This document shows positions 1 to 12,396 of a stretch of DNA of 64,000 nt, in pieces (the first letter of the stretch is position 1; each line of letters opens with the position of its first letter). The stretch is from Eumeta japonica (taxonomy: Eukaryota; Arthropoda; Insecta; Lepidoptera; Psychidae): the NCBI GenBank assembly GCA_005406025.1, contig BGZK01001353.1, positions 1 to 64,000 of the forward strand, read 5' to 3'. The position numbers and the translations under genes were made by a program. The notes beneath the pieces were generated by a model. That model did no database searches and was not told the origin of the DNA. It saw only the letters and a list, made by a program, of their open reading frames with translations.

Positions 1-1176
1 AGTGTTGGTAACCCTAAGACCCTATGGTTTTATAGTTTAGTAAAAGGACCACAACACGAATGATAGGGTTCTTTACACTGTCTACACCGTATTTTACTAA
101 TATGACATTGTTTATGGCAACGTTTGGATATTTGTGACGTATTAATACATTAACACAAGAACCTGTATCGGAATCGAAAGCAGATATGGGATTAGTAAAG
201 GTTACAGCAATTTTCCTTAATGCAAAAATGAAGAGATTAATTTTATGCCTATGCGGGCGACGCCACGGGCAGACAGCTAATGCGAAATAAAATTCGAAGA
301 ACATTAAAAATATTCTCAAGTTAAGCAATAATAACAATTTTAATATTATATTCCTCTAAAATAGGCAAGTTATTTATTTTTCTGTTATTCTCCTCGATTA
401 CTTGTCATTCAGATTTCCAAATGGACTGACGCTTATTTCAAGTATTAGCTCCCGTTCTCCAAAATATTGCTGTCGGATTAATTTTTTTAAATTTGTTCCC
501 TTGTAATTATTCAGTTAAATAGTAACACTAGAAACAATTATTATTAAATAAACCTAAAATAATTAAAGTATATTAAATAAGACAATAATAAATCGAAGTT
601 AAAATGATTTTCATTTCGATAAAAAGATTTTAATGATCTGAATAGAAATATTTATGACTACTCACTATTAACAATGTTTTATTTTAGGATCGAGACTCGT
701 GTAATAAGAATACACGCGTGGGATAAAAGAACAAAGCGGTGCTAAAACAGTTTAAGAGTCACACATTTTCATGTCCATGGTTGCAAAAAATTAGCACAAC
801 CCGATAATATAACGAATTCAAGTATTCAGCGCGTTGCTGTTAGTTGGTAGTTTCTCACGTACATCTCTCATGGTTGTTACGTCATGAAGCAGAGCGAGGG
901 CGGTCTATACAGTGACTTCATAGGGTAGCGATATACGAATAGGTTGTGAGCAATATTATTGCACGCGATACTAAATACAGAACACAGTTTTACTAGTGTG
1001 GGAATGAACGTATGTATGGCTATATAGCATATATATTAGGTAAACCATCCTTCTCACATTCGTATGATAAAGTATATATAGAAAACAATATTTTGCAAAA
1101 CATACAACATAAATTTCGTTAAAAATTATAATTACCTACATAAGCGCATAAATACAAAATGCAATGACATTTCTCT
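1..1176. other. AT-rich DNA, nothing recognised
   Basis: No exon-like open frame, RNA gene or recognisable repeat was seen. The only long open frame, on the minus strand at 14-337, has the composition of the surrounding non-coding DNA. If the lectin gene at 22-23 kb continues to the left, this stretch may be intron. Confidence 0.4.
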
Positions 1177-1239
1177 TTGAAAAAAGAAAAGGTTCTTTTC
1201 ACTGTACTGAAATATGTAAAATGTTATTGTCGATTCAGT

Positions 1240-1720
1240 CTTTTAGCGCTCTGTTGGATAGAAGCCTCCGCACTGGATCTCCATGACGCACGTATACGTG
1301 TACGTTTCGAGGTACGTGTAGTCAACAGCGGCCCGCTATCTTTACCGAGTCATCAGTCCTCCTACGTCACTCCACACTGCTATGTCCAGTTCGTGATCGG
1401 GTATGTCTCTTCGCCGGCGGTCATCGGTTATTCGAAGAATGTGGCCTGCACGTTGCCAATTCAACTTATCGATTCTGTGAGCTATACCGATCGCTTGAGT
1501 TTTGTTTCTGGTTTGTCTCGAACGTTCGGTCGTTTCACGTTCCTCAGAGAACGCTTTTACAGCTTTATAGGTTCATTCACCCCTCTCTTAACTTACCCTT
1601 CAAACTACTTATCATTTTCACTCAGTGATTATCCTTCATGGACAGTAAGTTCAGCCATGCCGCCTTCTTCGGCAACACAACTTCTTTCATGCCGTTATCT
1701 CACCGATCGTTGTCTTTCTT
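1240..1720 (-). mobile_element. LINE remnant, reverse-transcriptase C-terminal region
   Basis: Read on the minus strand, this stretch gives a decayed protein containing RIDKLNWQRAGHILRITDD, with its Trp codon at 1456-1458. That resembles the conserved post-reverse-transcriptase block (R-I-x-K-L-x-W-x-x-A-G-H) of very common lepidopteran LINEs. An upstream block rich in E and R and then RSRQTRNKT fits the region that normally precedes it. Stops interrupt the frame downstream and no tail was found. The 182-codon plus-strand open frame at 1177-1725 is the antisense shadow of this remnant. Recognition is from motif memory only; a protein search of the minus translation would settle it. Confidence 0.55.
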
Positions 1721-1800
1721 TCTAATAATATCGTTGTCTCATTCACACCACATGCTTCTTTCGTTCCATACACTAAAATATTTCGTTAACTGCCACCATC

Positions 1801-3430
1801 AGTCAAGCTCTAATCGGTGACACTTTTCCATCCTAATTTTCTTCTATCGCTCTACATACTCTTCTTTCGCATTGAGATTTCGCACTTTGCGGTCTTTTAT
1901 TTATTGTACTTAGTTGAATTTATTTTTAGATCAATTAACATATTAAGGCTTTCTTACAATTAAACAAAATTTATCCAGGCGAGTTGCGCTTTGTTGGACA
2001 AATTTTTGATGCAAGTCAACAAATGTTTAGAAGATATCAAGTTATCAGTATAGAGAAAATTAATTATGTACCCTTTGAATTTTTGATTTGATAATTACAA
2101 TTTCAAAAATTAGATTAAAAAAATAGATAAACCATAGATAACTTAGATTGTATTTTCAATCGAAATTTATAATGAAACTGTGATAATTCCACTATTTTTG
2201 GTATTTTGCGTAATGTGCTACAAGGAATAATAACGAACAAAGTTTTAAATAGTCGAAAATGATTCTCGTGAGTCTTTTCGTAACTAAATTGGAAATACAA
2301 GTTATTTAAGCTTGTGACTGCAAATTACTACAAAGTAACTTTTTTACATACATGGTGTAATTAATAGTCCTATAATAATTATATCATAATTTTAAAGAGT
2401 ACTCATTGCTAAATATTATTTACTACGATACAAGTGGCATGTCTCAGTAATCGTATGCATTCTGACAAATTTAAATAGATTTCAACACGCGAGTACAACA
2501 GAATTAAAGAAAATATTAATAAATTACACTTCGTCTTCCTCAGTAGCCAATGTTACTGATAATTTGAAATTTAATACAATTCGAGAAAATCTGAAATAGA
2601 TTCATTAAAACGCGGCTGACTTGTAATAAATATTTGAAGTCGCTGCATTTTATCTCGATGAAGGAATTTCAATGTTATTTTATTAAAATTTTTTACAAAG
2701 TGGGTAAAATATAAAAAAATATATATCGTTTGATAAAACTTTATTAGGGAATCTAAAACACACCTATGTTATATGTCGTACAGTCTAAATGAACATTATT
2801 TCATAATGTCGAATGTCCTTTAACGTAACGGAGTGCCCTTCGTTGAAAATAGGGCGGCAAATGAAATGTGGACCTAAATAAGTGCCGAAAATTATCGAAA
2901 GCAAAATAAGAAGTAAGTATATTGACAACAAAATTGGTTGTTCGTAAAGTAAAAAAAAAGGGTATGGTTATATGAATGTTTTAAAAGAATTATCATGAAA
3001 AGTAATTTTTGAATAATCATTATAATTAAAATAATTAAGAATTTGTATGAAAAAACTGTTATGGTCGTCATATAAGAAGCGAGTAATTTTTGGATATTAT
3101 GGATATATGTCAATTTAATATGTAAGGGTAATTCAATATTTTTCAAAAATCTGAAAATAGACAAAATTCATAGGTACAGTGAAACTTTATACACAATAAA
3201 AAAATTAGGTTTCTCAAATTTTTAGCTACAATTAATTATTTTAAGGGTCGCTCAAAAATGATTATATTGGGTTAATTTTTTTCCTAAATTTTTTATAAAT
3301 TGTTTTTGTTTGTGAGAGCCATGCAAATATCCATATTAAGAATTAATTTATATTTTTTCTTTAAACTAGTAAGATAAAGTATAAGAGTACACCACGAGAT
3401 GAAAAAAAATCAAAACACAACACTGAAAGT
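1801..3430. other. AT-rich DNA, nothing recognised
   Basis: Very AT-rich, with many homopolymer A/T runs. I see no coding potential and no repeat family. Confidence 0.4.
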
Positions 3431-3481
3431 ATGATTTAATTATAAGTCGATATTTAAATATCGACTTATTGTCAAATCATA
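3431..3481. repeat. Foldback with 24-bp perfect palindrome core
   Basis: The core AAGTCGATATTT/AAATATCGACTT is a perfect 24-bp palindrome. Outer arms TATGATTT and AAATCATA pair across the same centre, separated from the core by unpaired 6-7 bp stretches. The whole can form one extended hairpin. No target-site duplication was evident. Confidence 0.8.
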
Positions 3482-4699
3482 TTTTTATTAACATATAAAG
3501 TATTCGAGGAAAAAATTATCGTTTTTTTACGCCACCCTAATGACTATAAGTTTTGTTGATAAAAACAATATATTAAATACACTAGTATTTGGCTGCTGTA
3601 TATTTAACAAAATATGGGATTCACATAGATTATAAAAAAACATTCACACAGATTGGAGGAAACTTGTGCATGACAAATCAAACCAAAGAGGCATAGAGTA
3701 TTGCATGTTTCACGTAACCCATGTAAAGATGATGAAATAATATTCTGCAACTAAAAATAAAAATTACAACCAGGTTATGTGCTGTAACATAGTAATAAGA
3801 TTAATAAGGTACCTACGTCATGGTTCAAATACGTAGTTCTATTTTGAGCCCATGTAAAAGTTGGAAGTGCTTATCCTTATCGATTCAGAAGAAATTTGTT
3901 TCTGTTTTTTGTCACAAGAAATATCGCTTACAATAACGGGTATTTAAATATACCAAATACGATTGATATTTTTTTTAAATGTACTTTTTATTAAATTATA
4001 AATCTCAACATCAAATAATAACAGCCACTGTATAAATTAATAATTACAGGGAAAATATTTATTTACTTTTATTTAAGGGAAATAAATGTCCGCACTACGT
4101 ATTATGTAACTTTTTCAAATTTAAGTAGATGAGAATCTACGTAGTTCCACTCGGACGGCGTGGTTTGAAAAAATACCTTCTTTCGTAGTTCGATGTAACG
4201 TTTCATTGAGTTCCCTTCACCATAGCGTCCCTTCCCCTTGGCGAACCATATAGGTCATTTTCGATCCCTTATTCTACATCGGAATAGCACATAATAGTTA
4301 TTAATAATAGTTTCGCAAGTAAACTAAAATTTACTTAATTGTGTGAAGTGTCAAAACTTTTATATGTATTTGTAATAATAATATATCACTATTCAACGTA
4401 CGGTATTCTATGGAAAGTCGAAAAGAAAAAGCACACAAATTTAGGTGGCGGACAGGAACTGACTGGAATCAAAGAATTTGGGACGCACGCAGTTTATGTT
4501 TTAGGAGACCGGCTCACCGCCAACTGGGTTTACTGTACATAACGAGGAAACACGGAATTTCAGGTTTAACTTGAAACACATTTTTTATTCAGCGTTCAAC
4601 AATATTTTCGGTAACAAGTGGTTTTTTTTTGCGTATTTCGCTTGTGTGGACATCGGAGTTAAAACACGGATGTTTTTATGATAGATAATATTAAGCTCA

Positions 4700-4701
<2 letters not shown>
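3482..4701. other. AT-rich DNA, nothing recognised
   Basis: No gene found. The 67-codon open frame at 4339-4542 has no recognisable domain. A slightly GC-richer stretch near 4140-4280 may be an old repeat but I cannot name it. Confidence 0.35.
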
Positions 4702-4758
<57 letters not shown>

Positions 4759-4793
4759 CACACACACACGCGTGTGTGTGTGTGTGTGTGTGT
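4702..4793. repeat. Compound microsatellite (TA)n(CA)n(CG)(TG)n
   Basis: About 52 bp of alternating TA (4702-4754) is followed by a CA run, a central CGCG and a TG run up to 4793. The CA/CG/TG part is self-complementary, so it can extrude a hairpin. It is also an alternating purine-pyrimidine tract of the kind that favours Z-DNA. Degenerate TATG and TGTG units continue to about 4835. Confidence 0.95.
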
Positions 4794-4835
4794 ACGAATG
4801 TATGTATGTATATGTGTGTATATATTATATATATA

Positions 4836-5700
4836 ATGTTTTTAATTTAATTTAATAAAATTATTTAAACCTAATCACGATCCCGTCAAAAATTGGTATA
4901 CTTTAGGTTCTCATGTGTTCATCGTGAGTGGGTCGATTGAATTTAATTAAAAAGCAAATGTCTGGTATTGCAAGTAGGACGTCTCATTTTTTTTTTTTGG
5001 ATTACTTTTTCGAAATTCGATTGATAGTTTTGAAGTGATGTTTACGAAGACATTCAATTATATAACCAAAAAAAAAAATTGATGCATTCCATTATTTATT
5101 CTTTATCTTCGAATATATATTGTGAGTAATTCTTAGCAAATATTTGTAACGTCTTCACGCACACACATGTGAAGCACACATTTTTATGTGAAGTGAAGAA
5201 AAAATTGAATTGTGATACCCACCAATTTATATTTTCAGATAAAGAAACGAAGAATTTAAAAGCTACTATTTATGTTTCATTGTGGCACAAATGGCATACT
5301 CTATATATTTAATTATAAAAACTCAATTTAGAAACGGATGCATCCTTGAATTTTATCATCCAAATTAGGTTCAATAACTAAAATTTCGTAAGTAAAATAA
5401 AATTACACGTATATATTTTTTTTCTGCGAAGCATCTCGACTGCTCTAAATAGTTGTGCCGTCATGCACATAAAAAAAAAAACTACTCGTTCAATTCGAAC
5501 TGGCAGTCACAAAGCCTCAAGCAGAGGCGTACGGTAAACTTATAAATAATACCACTGGTCAATGAACTAATTACGACCGACCATAACAGATTCGCCTATG
5601 TGTAAGCTCGTGACGTACAATCCTCGTTGCTTTATTTTTATAACTATTCAGAACGACGCTGCTGTATGAATTATGACGAAAACGATTTTGTAGATTGTGC
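4836..5700. other. AT-rich DNA, nothing recognised
   Basis: Contains A- and T-tracts and short CA-rich bits near 5156-5190. No coding or RNA gene signal was seen. Confidence 0.4.
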
Positions 5701-5960
5701 GCGAAACGTTCGCACGCACGCTCGCTTCGAGAACGCTGTTAAATTTTGTTACGATCCCAAATTATCGTATTTCGCCGTGCGCCGCTAATCATACTGTTTT
5801 TACAACGAACGACGGGGAAATATCTATACGGTCGCTCAGCGTGCGTTATTTGAACCTATATAAATAACATGGCAGTGATAGAATCCTTGTGCGGTCTTTC
5901 GGCGAGTTATTGGTCTTTGCCGTATGAGAATTTTATAGATTCAACAGGGACCGGTTAGTT
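5690..5960 (+). promoter_or_regulatory. Possible TATA promoter in a CpG-richer islet
   Basis: TATATAAATA at 5857-5866 is a canonical TATA box set in a locally CpG-richer stretch from about 5700. The expected start would be near 5888-5892, but no good arthropod initiator (TCAKT) lies there. The first downstream ATG gives only a few codons. No exon could be tied to it, so this is a weak call based on the TATA box and base composition. Confidence 0.25.
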
Positions 5961-8900
5961 TATCACAATTATCACAAACTCGAACGAAAACTTAAGACGT
6001 AAATATGTTGCGAACACAAATGTTTTGTTTTTATTGAATAACGCACCCACGTACCATTTGCGAGCCACGAGTTGAATTTTGATGGTTTTCAAATTATGTA
6101 AAGATTGAAATAATATCGATATCATTAAGCGCCTTGAATGTTGAAAGAAAATATCGTGAGAAAATATGTATTCTACTGAAGGACCATATATGATGCCCTA
6201 ATGGGTATGAGACCGTAGTGTATATGAAATTAAACTTCTTGCAGTAGGGTTACTTCTGTCAGAAGAAACCCGTGGCAGCGAATGGAGCAGTTGTAGTCTA
6301 TGGCGGTTCTACAAGTCTGAATGACGGTAAATACCGTTGGTCACTTTACTTGTTGTAATTTATGTACTACGGCTGCAAGAAGAACAATTTCGATTAGGTA
6401 GACATAAAAATCGTGCATGTCTTGTATAAGTGAAGTGGAAAAAAAATGGAAAACGACTGTCATCATGGCAATAACATTTCTATGGCGGCATCTACACAGG
6501 CGGCGCCGGGCGGACGCGTCTAGATATGGGTTAATTCTTCGCACGAACCTTATAAAGCATTCAATCAACACGGTTATGGTGATTAGACTGTCATTCGTGA
6601 TTCTCGGTGAAGCGGGCTGTTGGGGTGACGTCACACTGTAAGGACACTCCGAAGGCGGGTACAGTCATTGTCAAATCTCATAGTGTTATGTTAAAAGTAA
6701 TAAAGTTGATAAGTCTGCCTGTGATTTTTAATTGACTTTATATATAAATTATGGTACGCTTAATTGATAAGTAGTTTAGTGTAAACATATAACACCTATC
6801 ATTAAAGGAACTTGTTTGTTTATTTGTACAGTTATTAAACAGCAAAAGTGTTTGACTTTATCGATAGGTTTGAGCAGCAAATATTATAACGAAAATAAAA
6901 AAAAAAAGATGTTTATTAAATGTAACTAGTTTTTACTTAATTCTGAGACAAATTTCTCAATGGTGTTTCGAATCAAAACAAGCATTAGTTATCCTATTTC
7001 GATTTTAAATTTTTTGTAAAATATATTAAATAATAGAATTCAATGCTTTTAGTTCATAAATACAAGAAATTCTCTTACCAAAAGAAATTCTAATACCAAA
7101 CTATATAAATTATTTCTGCAACAACTTGTAAAACTTTAATTTATATTATTTTAAAATTACATGGCGATATATACTTCATGTGTAGATAATGCAATAATAT
7201 GTTATACCACCCTTCTATAAAATGTATGTATATTGAAAATTATGTATACTAAAAAACCTATACAATAAAAATTAAGAAACACTAAAAATTATCTTTATGA
7301 ATCAATTTGCAGCTATATCACAAGTGTTATATCATAAATGTAAGATCGAACGTGATATAAAAATACGAGATATTTTTAGGAGGAATAGTTGCGAGAAAAG
7401 GCTTGAGTGTTGGTAGTAAACTACAGACACCTATAAATATGGAAAAAATTGCGATACGATGCTGTAGTATTTCAATTTTTTTTGTTTCCTCATAATAAGT
7501 AAATTTATAATTCATAAGAATATTAATCTTAATTGATATTCACACGATTGATTGTCTAAATAGCAATTTATTCATTTTAATTTTGGTTATGTCTTAAATA
7601 CTATATTAAAGTTATTTATCGATCCAAAGATACAGACACGCTGACTGTACCTCTGTAATCTATTGTTCATTTAGGGCTCGACGTTTAATGAATATTAATA
7701 AACGTATCCACTTTAATTATGACAATCTGAGCATCCAATTTACCAGAATAATGACAGTGACAAACCAGACACGCCCTGCAGTCAATATGAGAATCGTATC
7801 TTTATTATTTTTTACTACGTTATATATTCGTCTTTATAATTTATTTAAATGCGACTAACATAAAACAAAGTACCAAATCTCTCAATAAACAAAACCATAG
7901 ATTAATCAAATCTTCATAATTGGCGGCCATTAACTTACTAATTGGAATATTAAGGACGACCATTAATAGCGACTGCCTTACGAAATTCCACAAAGCAGCG
8001 ATGACACCAATAATATGGTGATTAATGACTTTATGCTACGGTTTTTATTGAAGCAAAACTGTTACATGTATTCATACAGATTGTGTCAAGTTTATTTTAA
8101 TTTTTATTTTCGATTCATAAAGTGACAAAAACTATGGTTTAAAAATCGCAGTTTACAGGGAAGTGTACTACCACATGTCTTGCCCATTCGATCTTAAAAT
8201 AAGACGTTTGTGTTGCCGGTCTTAAAATACTTTTATAAATATTTAGTGACACTTTTGTGAACATGTCAAAAATATCTCGCAAACAATTTCATAAACTATG
8301 CCCTTTTCACAAGTTTAAGATTTAACTTAATAATACATAATAATATTTTAAAAGATAAGTTAGGGTGCGAAATGATGATATAAGATATTTTATCTAATTT
8401 TAGTACTGTTAAGTACTGTAGATTCCAATTATTAAAATGTTATTTTAAAATCGCACTCTAATTCCATATGGGTATTAAAAAATGTAATTACGTCAAGTTG
8501 TCAATGAAAATTAACGTTTTCGCATACATTGTATGATTTAAATTCGTAATTTTGAAGCAGGGTGCACCAAAATATTTTATTTTTGATGAATTTCGCTTAT
8601 TTCTGCTTATACTATTACGTCACGCTTTATGTGTACTTTTTACCGAAACAACAAATCGAGTTGCACCAACTTCATAAATGTCAAAGTCGCTATATAGTTT
8701 ATGAGTGAACTTTACTATAACGTAAGATATTCAAATTAAGTAGGGTAAACGAAATATTCTGCAACAGTGGCGACATTTACATTAATACTTATTAGTGTAC
8801 TGTGTATTCCTGACTTTGAACTGTCGCTTACAGCGAATAAAACGTGTTCATTTCTTATAATATAATCCTATTTTTATTACACTACACTTATTATTACCAC

Positions 8901-10234
8901 GAAATCTAAATTGTTATAATCGGAAAAATTGGTCGAATTTTATTCCTACTTCAGACAGAAATATCACAACGTCGAAATTTACTTTAAACTTTTACGTTAG
9001 GGGGTTTCGGGCAACTCGTAAGTGTAACTTAAAAGTATCCTAAAAGTATAGATAGACAGCAAAGAAGAACGTTAGTGTAAAACTTGTAGGTTTTGCAACT
9101 AGCCGTTAGTAATATTATTCGAAAACGTATACATAGAACATTTTCAATTAATATTCAAAATGGCCTCGGTATTACTTTTCGTATCAAATGCTGAAAACTC
9201 TGTCAGTTTTATTGATGGTTTTTTCCCCTCATTTAAAAAGATAAAACTAACCCTTCTTTTTATATACGTCGGCTACCAAAGGCATAATTAGATTTTTTTT
9301 TGAAATTACATATTTGTGTTTTTACATTTGGGCCCCATGCCTGTACAGTAACAAATATTACTCTGTTTTTGAACCGTTTTTTATTCGTTACAGAGATATT
9401 GAAATGGCCAAGTAAAGTAACTGCACATGAGATTTCGATTTCTAACAAAAAAAAAATAAAGCAAAAAATCAATGAATAAATAAATAGTGTTGAATACAAT
9501 TACTTTCTTTACGATTTGGGCAGTCAAGATACCTGATGTTTATTATTTAATAACAAGTTCGTGTACGTAAAGCGGTCATTAGAGATAAAATTAATTAACA
9601 ATAAAAAACCGATCATGCGCGAGTCTGATTAGTCTATAGACGGTTTATAAGTATTGTTAATAATAGCATCGCCTTCTATGACTTTTTGTGTCTGAACCAA
9701 ATTTGTTTGGGTTAGCTGAGAAGAATGTATGGTGTCGTATTTTAAAGGAAAATTGCTGACTTAATTCTACTTATCTTCGTTGTTTATTCTTGAACAAGTG
9801 AACTAAGATCGAGCTTCAGAAGGTATTCTGATATTTGGTTTTCTTTTTTCCCGGAAATTCGTGTGTTTTGTTTCGTGAGAATATAAAGACAGAATTTTCG
9901 CTTAGTTTTCCCGGAAGCTACGAGCGAAGCTCTACATATGGAATGTACAAAAGGTACTGTGTTATAGAAAATTATAGCCTCAGTAGTTCCGAAGATAAGG
10001 GAGACATATTAGATTTTCGTACATTTTCTTTTATTCTTTAGAACCATATACGTTAAAATTATAATTAAAAATTTGATCATAAAGGATCTTTTCATTAAAT
10101 AAGTACTTAATGACACTTAACAAAAGCTTTTTTAAATTTAAAAATTTATCAAACTATCCTTCGCAAGTATTATATATAATATTTGTGATTAAGTTATTTT
10201 ATTTTGTGTATTTTCAAATTTCAATTTTTTTCGT
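5961..10234. other. Gene-free stretch with one CRE palindrome
   Basis: No supported gene. A perfect cAMP-response-element palindrome TGACGTCA lies at 6626-6633 next to the GC-richer segment 6480-6660. Open frames at 6341-6634 and 6417-6641 are antisense to each other and show no domain. The remainder is AT-rich with nothing recognised. Confidence 0.35.
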
Positions 10235-10342
10235 CGATCAGGTTCAGAGAAAATAGATTATGACAGATGTACAGATAAACAGACGCAAGAGTGATCTAAT
10301 AAGGGTTTCATTTTTTTCATCGAATGCACGGAACCCTACAAA
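10235..10342 (-). mobile_element. Fragment of AGGGTTCCGTAC-family repeat
   Basis: The plus strand shows the reversed 5' part of the family: a GTTCAGAGAAAATAG block, TGACAG...AGACGC, GTGATCTAATAAGGGTTTC and then GCACGGAACCCTACA at the right edge. On the minus strand it therefore begins with TAGGGTTCCG and reads leftward. It matches the same block in the copies at 24985-25225 and 44235-44985. Confidence 0.7.
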
Positions 10343-10489
10343 TAAGTGTTGTAACATTGACTTTAGTTAAAAAATAGTATCTCGGTCAAACGTTGAGATA
10401 ACGGTTACAAACAATGCATAAGAAATAAAACTACAATGGTATCAGTGTAGAAAATACGTATTATAAACAATTCGTTACATCACAGCGGG

Positions 10490-10625
10490 CCCTCAAATAA
10501 CGCCGCGTGACAAATACCGTCCATGTAATCTGCGATTATATGCGATGTTGTCGCGGTTGACGTATGGCCCATTGTGCGGGAGACATGTGGTGCATGCGGG
10601 CCATTCGTTTTCTACTCCGAGCGTT
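10490..10625. other. CpG-rich islet, possible regulatory DNA
   Basis: A short GC- and CpG-richer patch in AT-rich surroundings. No exon-like frame was seen, and function is unknown. It stands out by composition only. Confidence 0.3.
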
Positions 10626-11284
10626 TAGAGGCTGGTCATTTTGTTAAAATAATCACTGAAAGTGACACGCTTTCAGTCGTTTAGTGGAGACATATTTTAT
10701 CAACGGTGACAGATTCGATATACATCCGTCCATTCGGTCGCCGGAATCTTTTTTTTTTGTATATATTTTGTTGATCGGTCAGCTGTATTATGATGACCAT
10801 AACGTCATTATAACTCATCAAAGTAAAATAATGGAATTCATTCTAAATGATTTAATAAGCAGTGTTTTGTTACATTAAATGTCGCAACATTTACGAATTT
10901 AGAAAAAAGTGCATTACTAGAATATTATAGACGATTAATAATATGTATTTATAAAACGAGCAGAATACTTAGTAAAATATATTATTAAAGTATTTGACAT
11001 GTATTCTGAAAGGTGTTTAGTAATATTATTGTGTATTGAACATCGGCTAACAGTAGTGTTTACTTTTATACTTTACGTCCTCTTTTTTTTTTTAAGAAGG
11101 AAATGAAGGTCAAGTAAGCGAAAGGATCTAAATTTTAAGATTGCTCGATTTCACAGGCCTATATAATGTATAAAAGAAGTAAATCGAAAATACGAAATCA
11201 TTACATACACCAGAACGGCGATTGCTTAATTAGTTGCTAATAAACGCGTGAGCGCGTACACACCTCACAATACGAAATAAAATT

Positions 11285-11870
11285 CTCATGGCTTGTGGCA
11301 GTTCGATCGTCCGGTCGCTGCGAACTTGACACGAATGACATAATCCTTCCTTTGGGGGACCCAATTAACGGATTCTCGACAAGTCAAGAACGCGGGTCGC
11401 TCCACCCACGTTCACGTATATCTAACGCATAACGCCGCCGTCGCGTACGCAATATTCGATTCCGATATCGGAACGTCTCGTCAATTGAAGTTCGCGTCGG
11501 ATCGAATCGGCCGGGTCGACAGCCCTCCCGGCAATGTCAATGCGATATTGATTGTACGGGGATGAAGATCACGGCCGCGTCCGTCGGACCGGTTGTGAAA
11601 TCGTCCGATAGGTGGGATGTTCGACGACGGCCCGTCACCGGATCGAGTGCCGCCGTGATGTAACGATTTATAAACACGACACGGCGTTTGTTTGCCGACG
11701 ATTAAGCCACATTAGAGCGGAGGGCCGGTTAAGGTTATCACAACACGCCTTTGACGTGAGGGATTTGGGGAGATGTCGGGACGATAAGAGATTATGGGGA
11801 CGTGTCGTGGGCGTGTTTATCTCACGACGCTTAAGCGTTCAGAAATGCGAGCTGTGGATTTTAATATTTT
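11285..11870. promoter_or_regulatory. CpG-rich islet with GATA-type sites, candidate enhancer
   Basis: About 580 bp of clearly elevated GC and CpG content. GATA-type motifs occur as GATAAG at 11783-11788 and inverted TTATC at 11817-11821, with a further TTATC near 11736. The 93-codon open frame at 11612-11893 has no recognisable domain, is arginine-rich and ends in AT-rich DNA, so I treat it as chance. Regulatory function is inference from composition and motifs alone. Confidence 0.3.
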
Positions 11871-12343
11871 TGTTCCTGCTATTATTTAAATGAATTTCAT
11901 TCAGATCTATTATTCATTAAGTATTTAAAGTTAGAATATAAATCTATATTAACATAGATTTATGTTTTGTATTTTTAATTTATAAATGCAGCCAAGACTC
12001 CTGTGTTTATTTATTTTTTTTGCTATGGTATAACATGGGAATAACATGTTATATTTATATATGTGTCGTTGTTATAGTTATGTAAACATATTATATTTAA
12101 TGGATTTTTATTGTGTTCTCATATCATTCAGAATTATTACCTCTTAACGTCTGTAAGTTATTTTTAAATATTATTATCATCAACGCATGCGATAAGATGT
12201 AATAATTTTCCTTAAAAACAGTCGTTGACGAGATTTTCCACTATTACAATGCGAAAATTAAAAGAAATTTAATAAAGCCGAACTAGGTTTGATACTGTAA
12301 TAAAATCAAAAAAATAATACAAATAGGAATATAGCTTATATCA
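11871..12343. other. AT-rich DNA, nothing recognised
   Basis: No coding, RNA or repeat signal was seen. Confidence 0.4.
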
Positions 12344-12396
12344 CGAGCGAAACTTTAAAAAACTGTTTGATAAACGGTTTCTTAAAGTTTCGCTCG
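12344..12396. repeat. Short foldback, 25-bp arms, 3-nt loop
   Basis: Left arm 12344-12368 and right arm 12372-12396 are reverse complements except at two positions, with loop GAT. The outer 15 bp of each arm pair perfectly. No flanking duplication was seen. It is one of a set of similar short foldbacks in the window. Confidence 0.9.

Noticed and set aside
1177..1725. 182-codon plus-strand open frame, the longest in the window
   Set aside because: The opposite strand carries a recognisable LINE motif (RIDKLNWQRAGHI) over the same bases; the plus frame shows no domain and is its shadow.
3520..3545. Shared word CACCCTAAT at about 3532 and 16322
   Set aside because: The similarity does not extend far enough on either side to define a repeat family.
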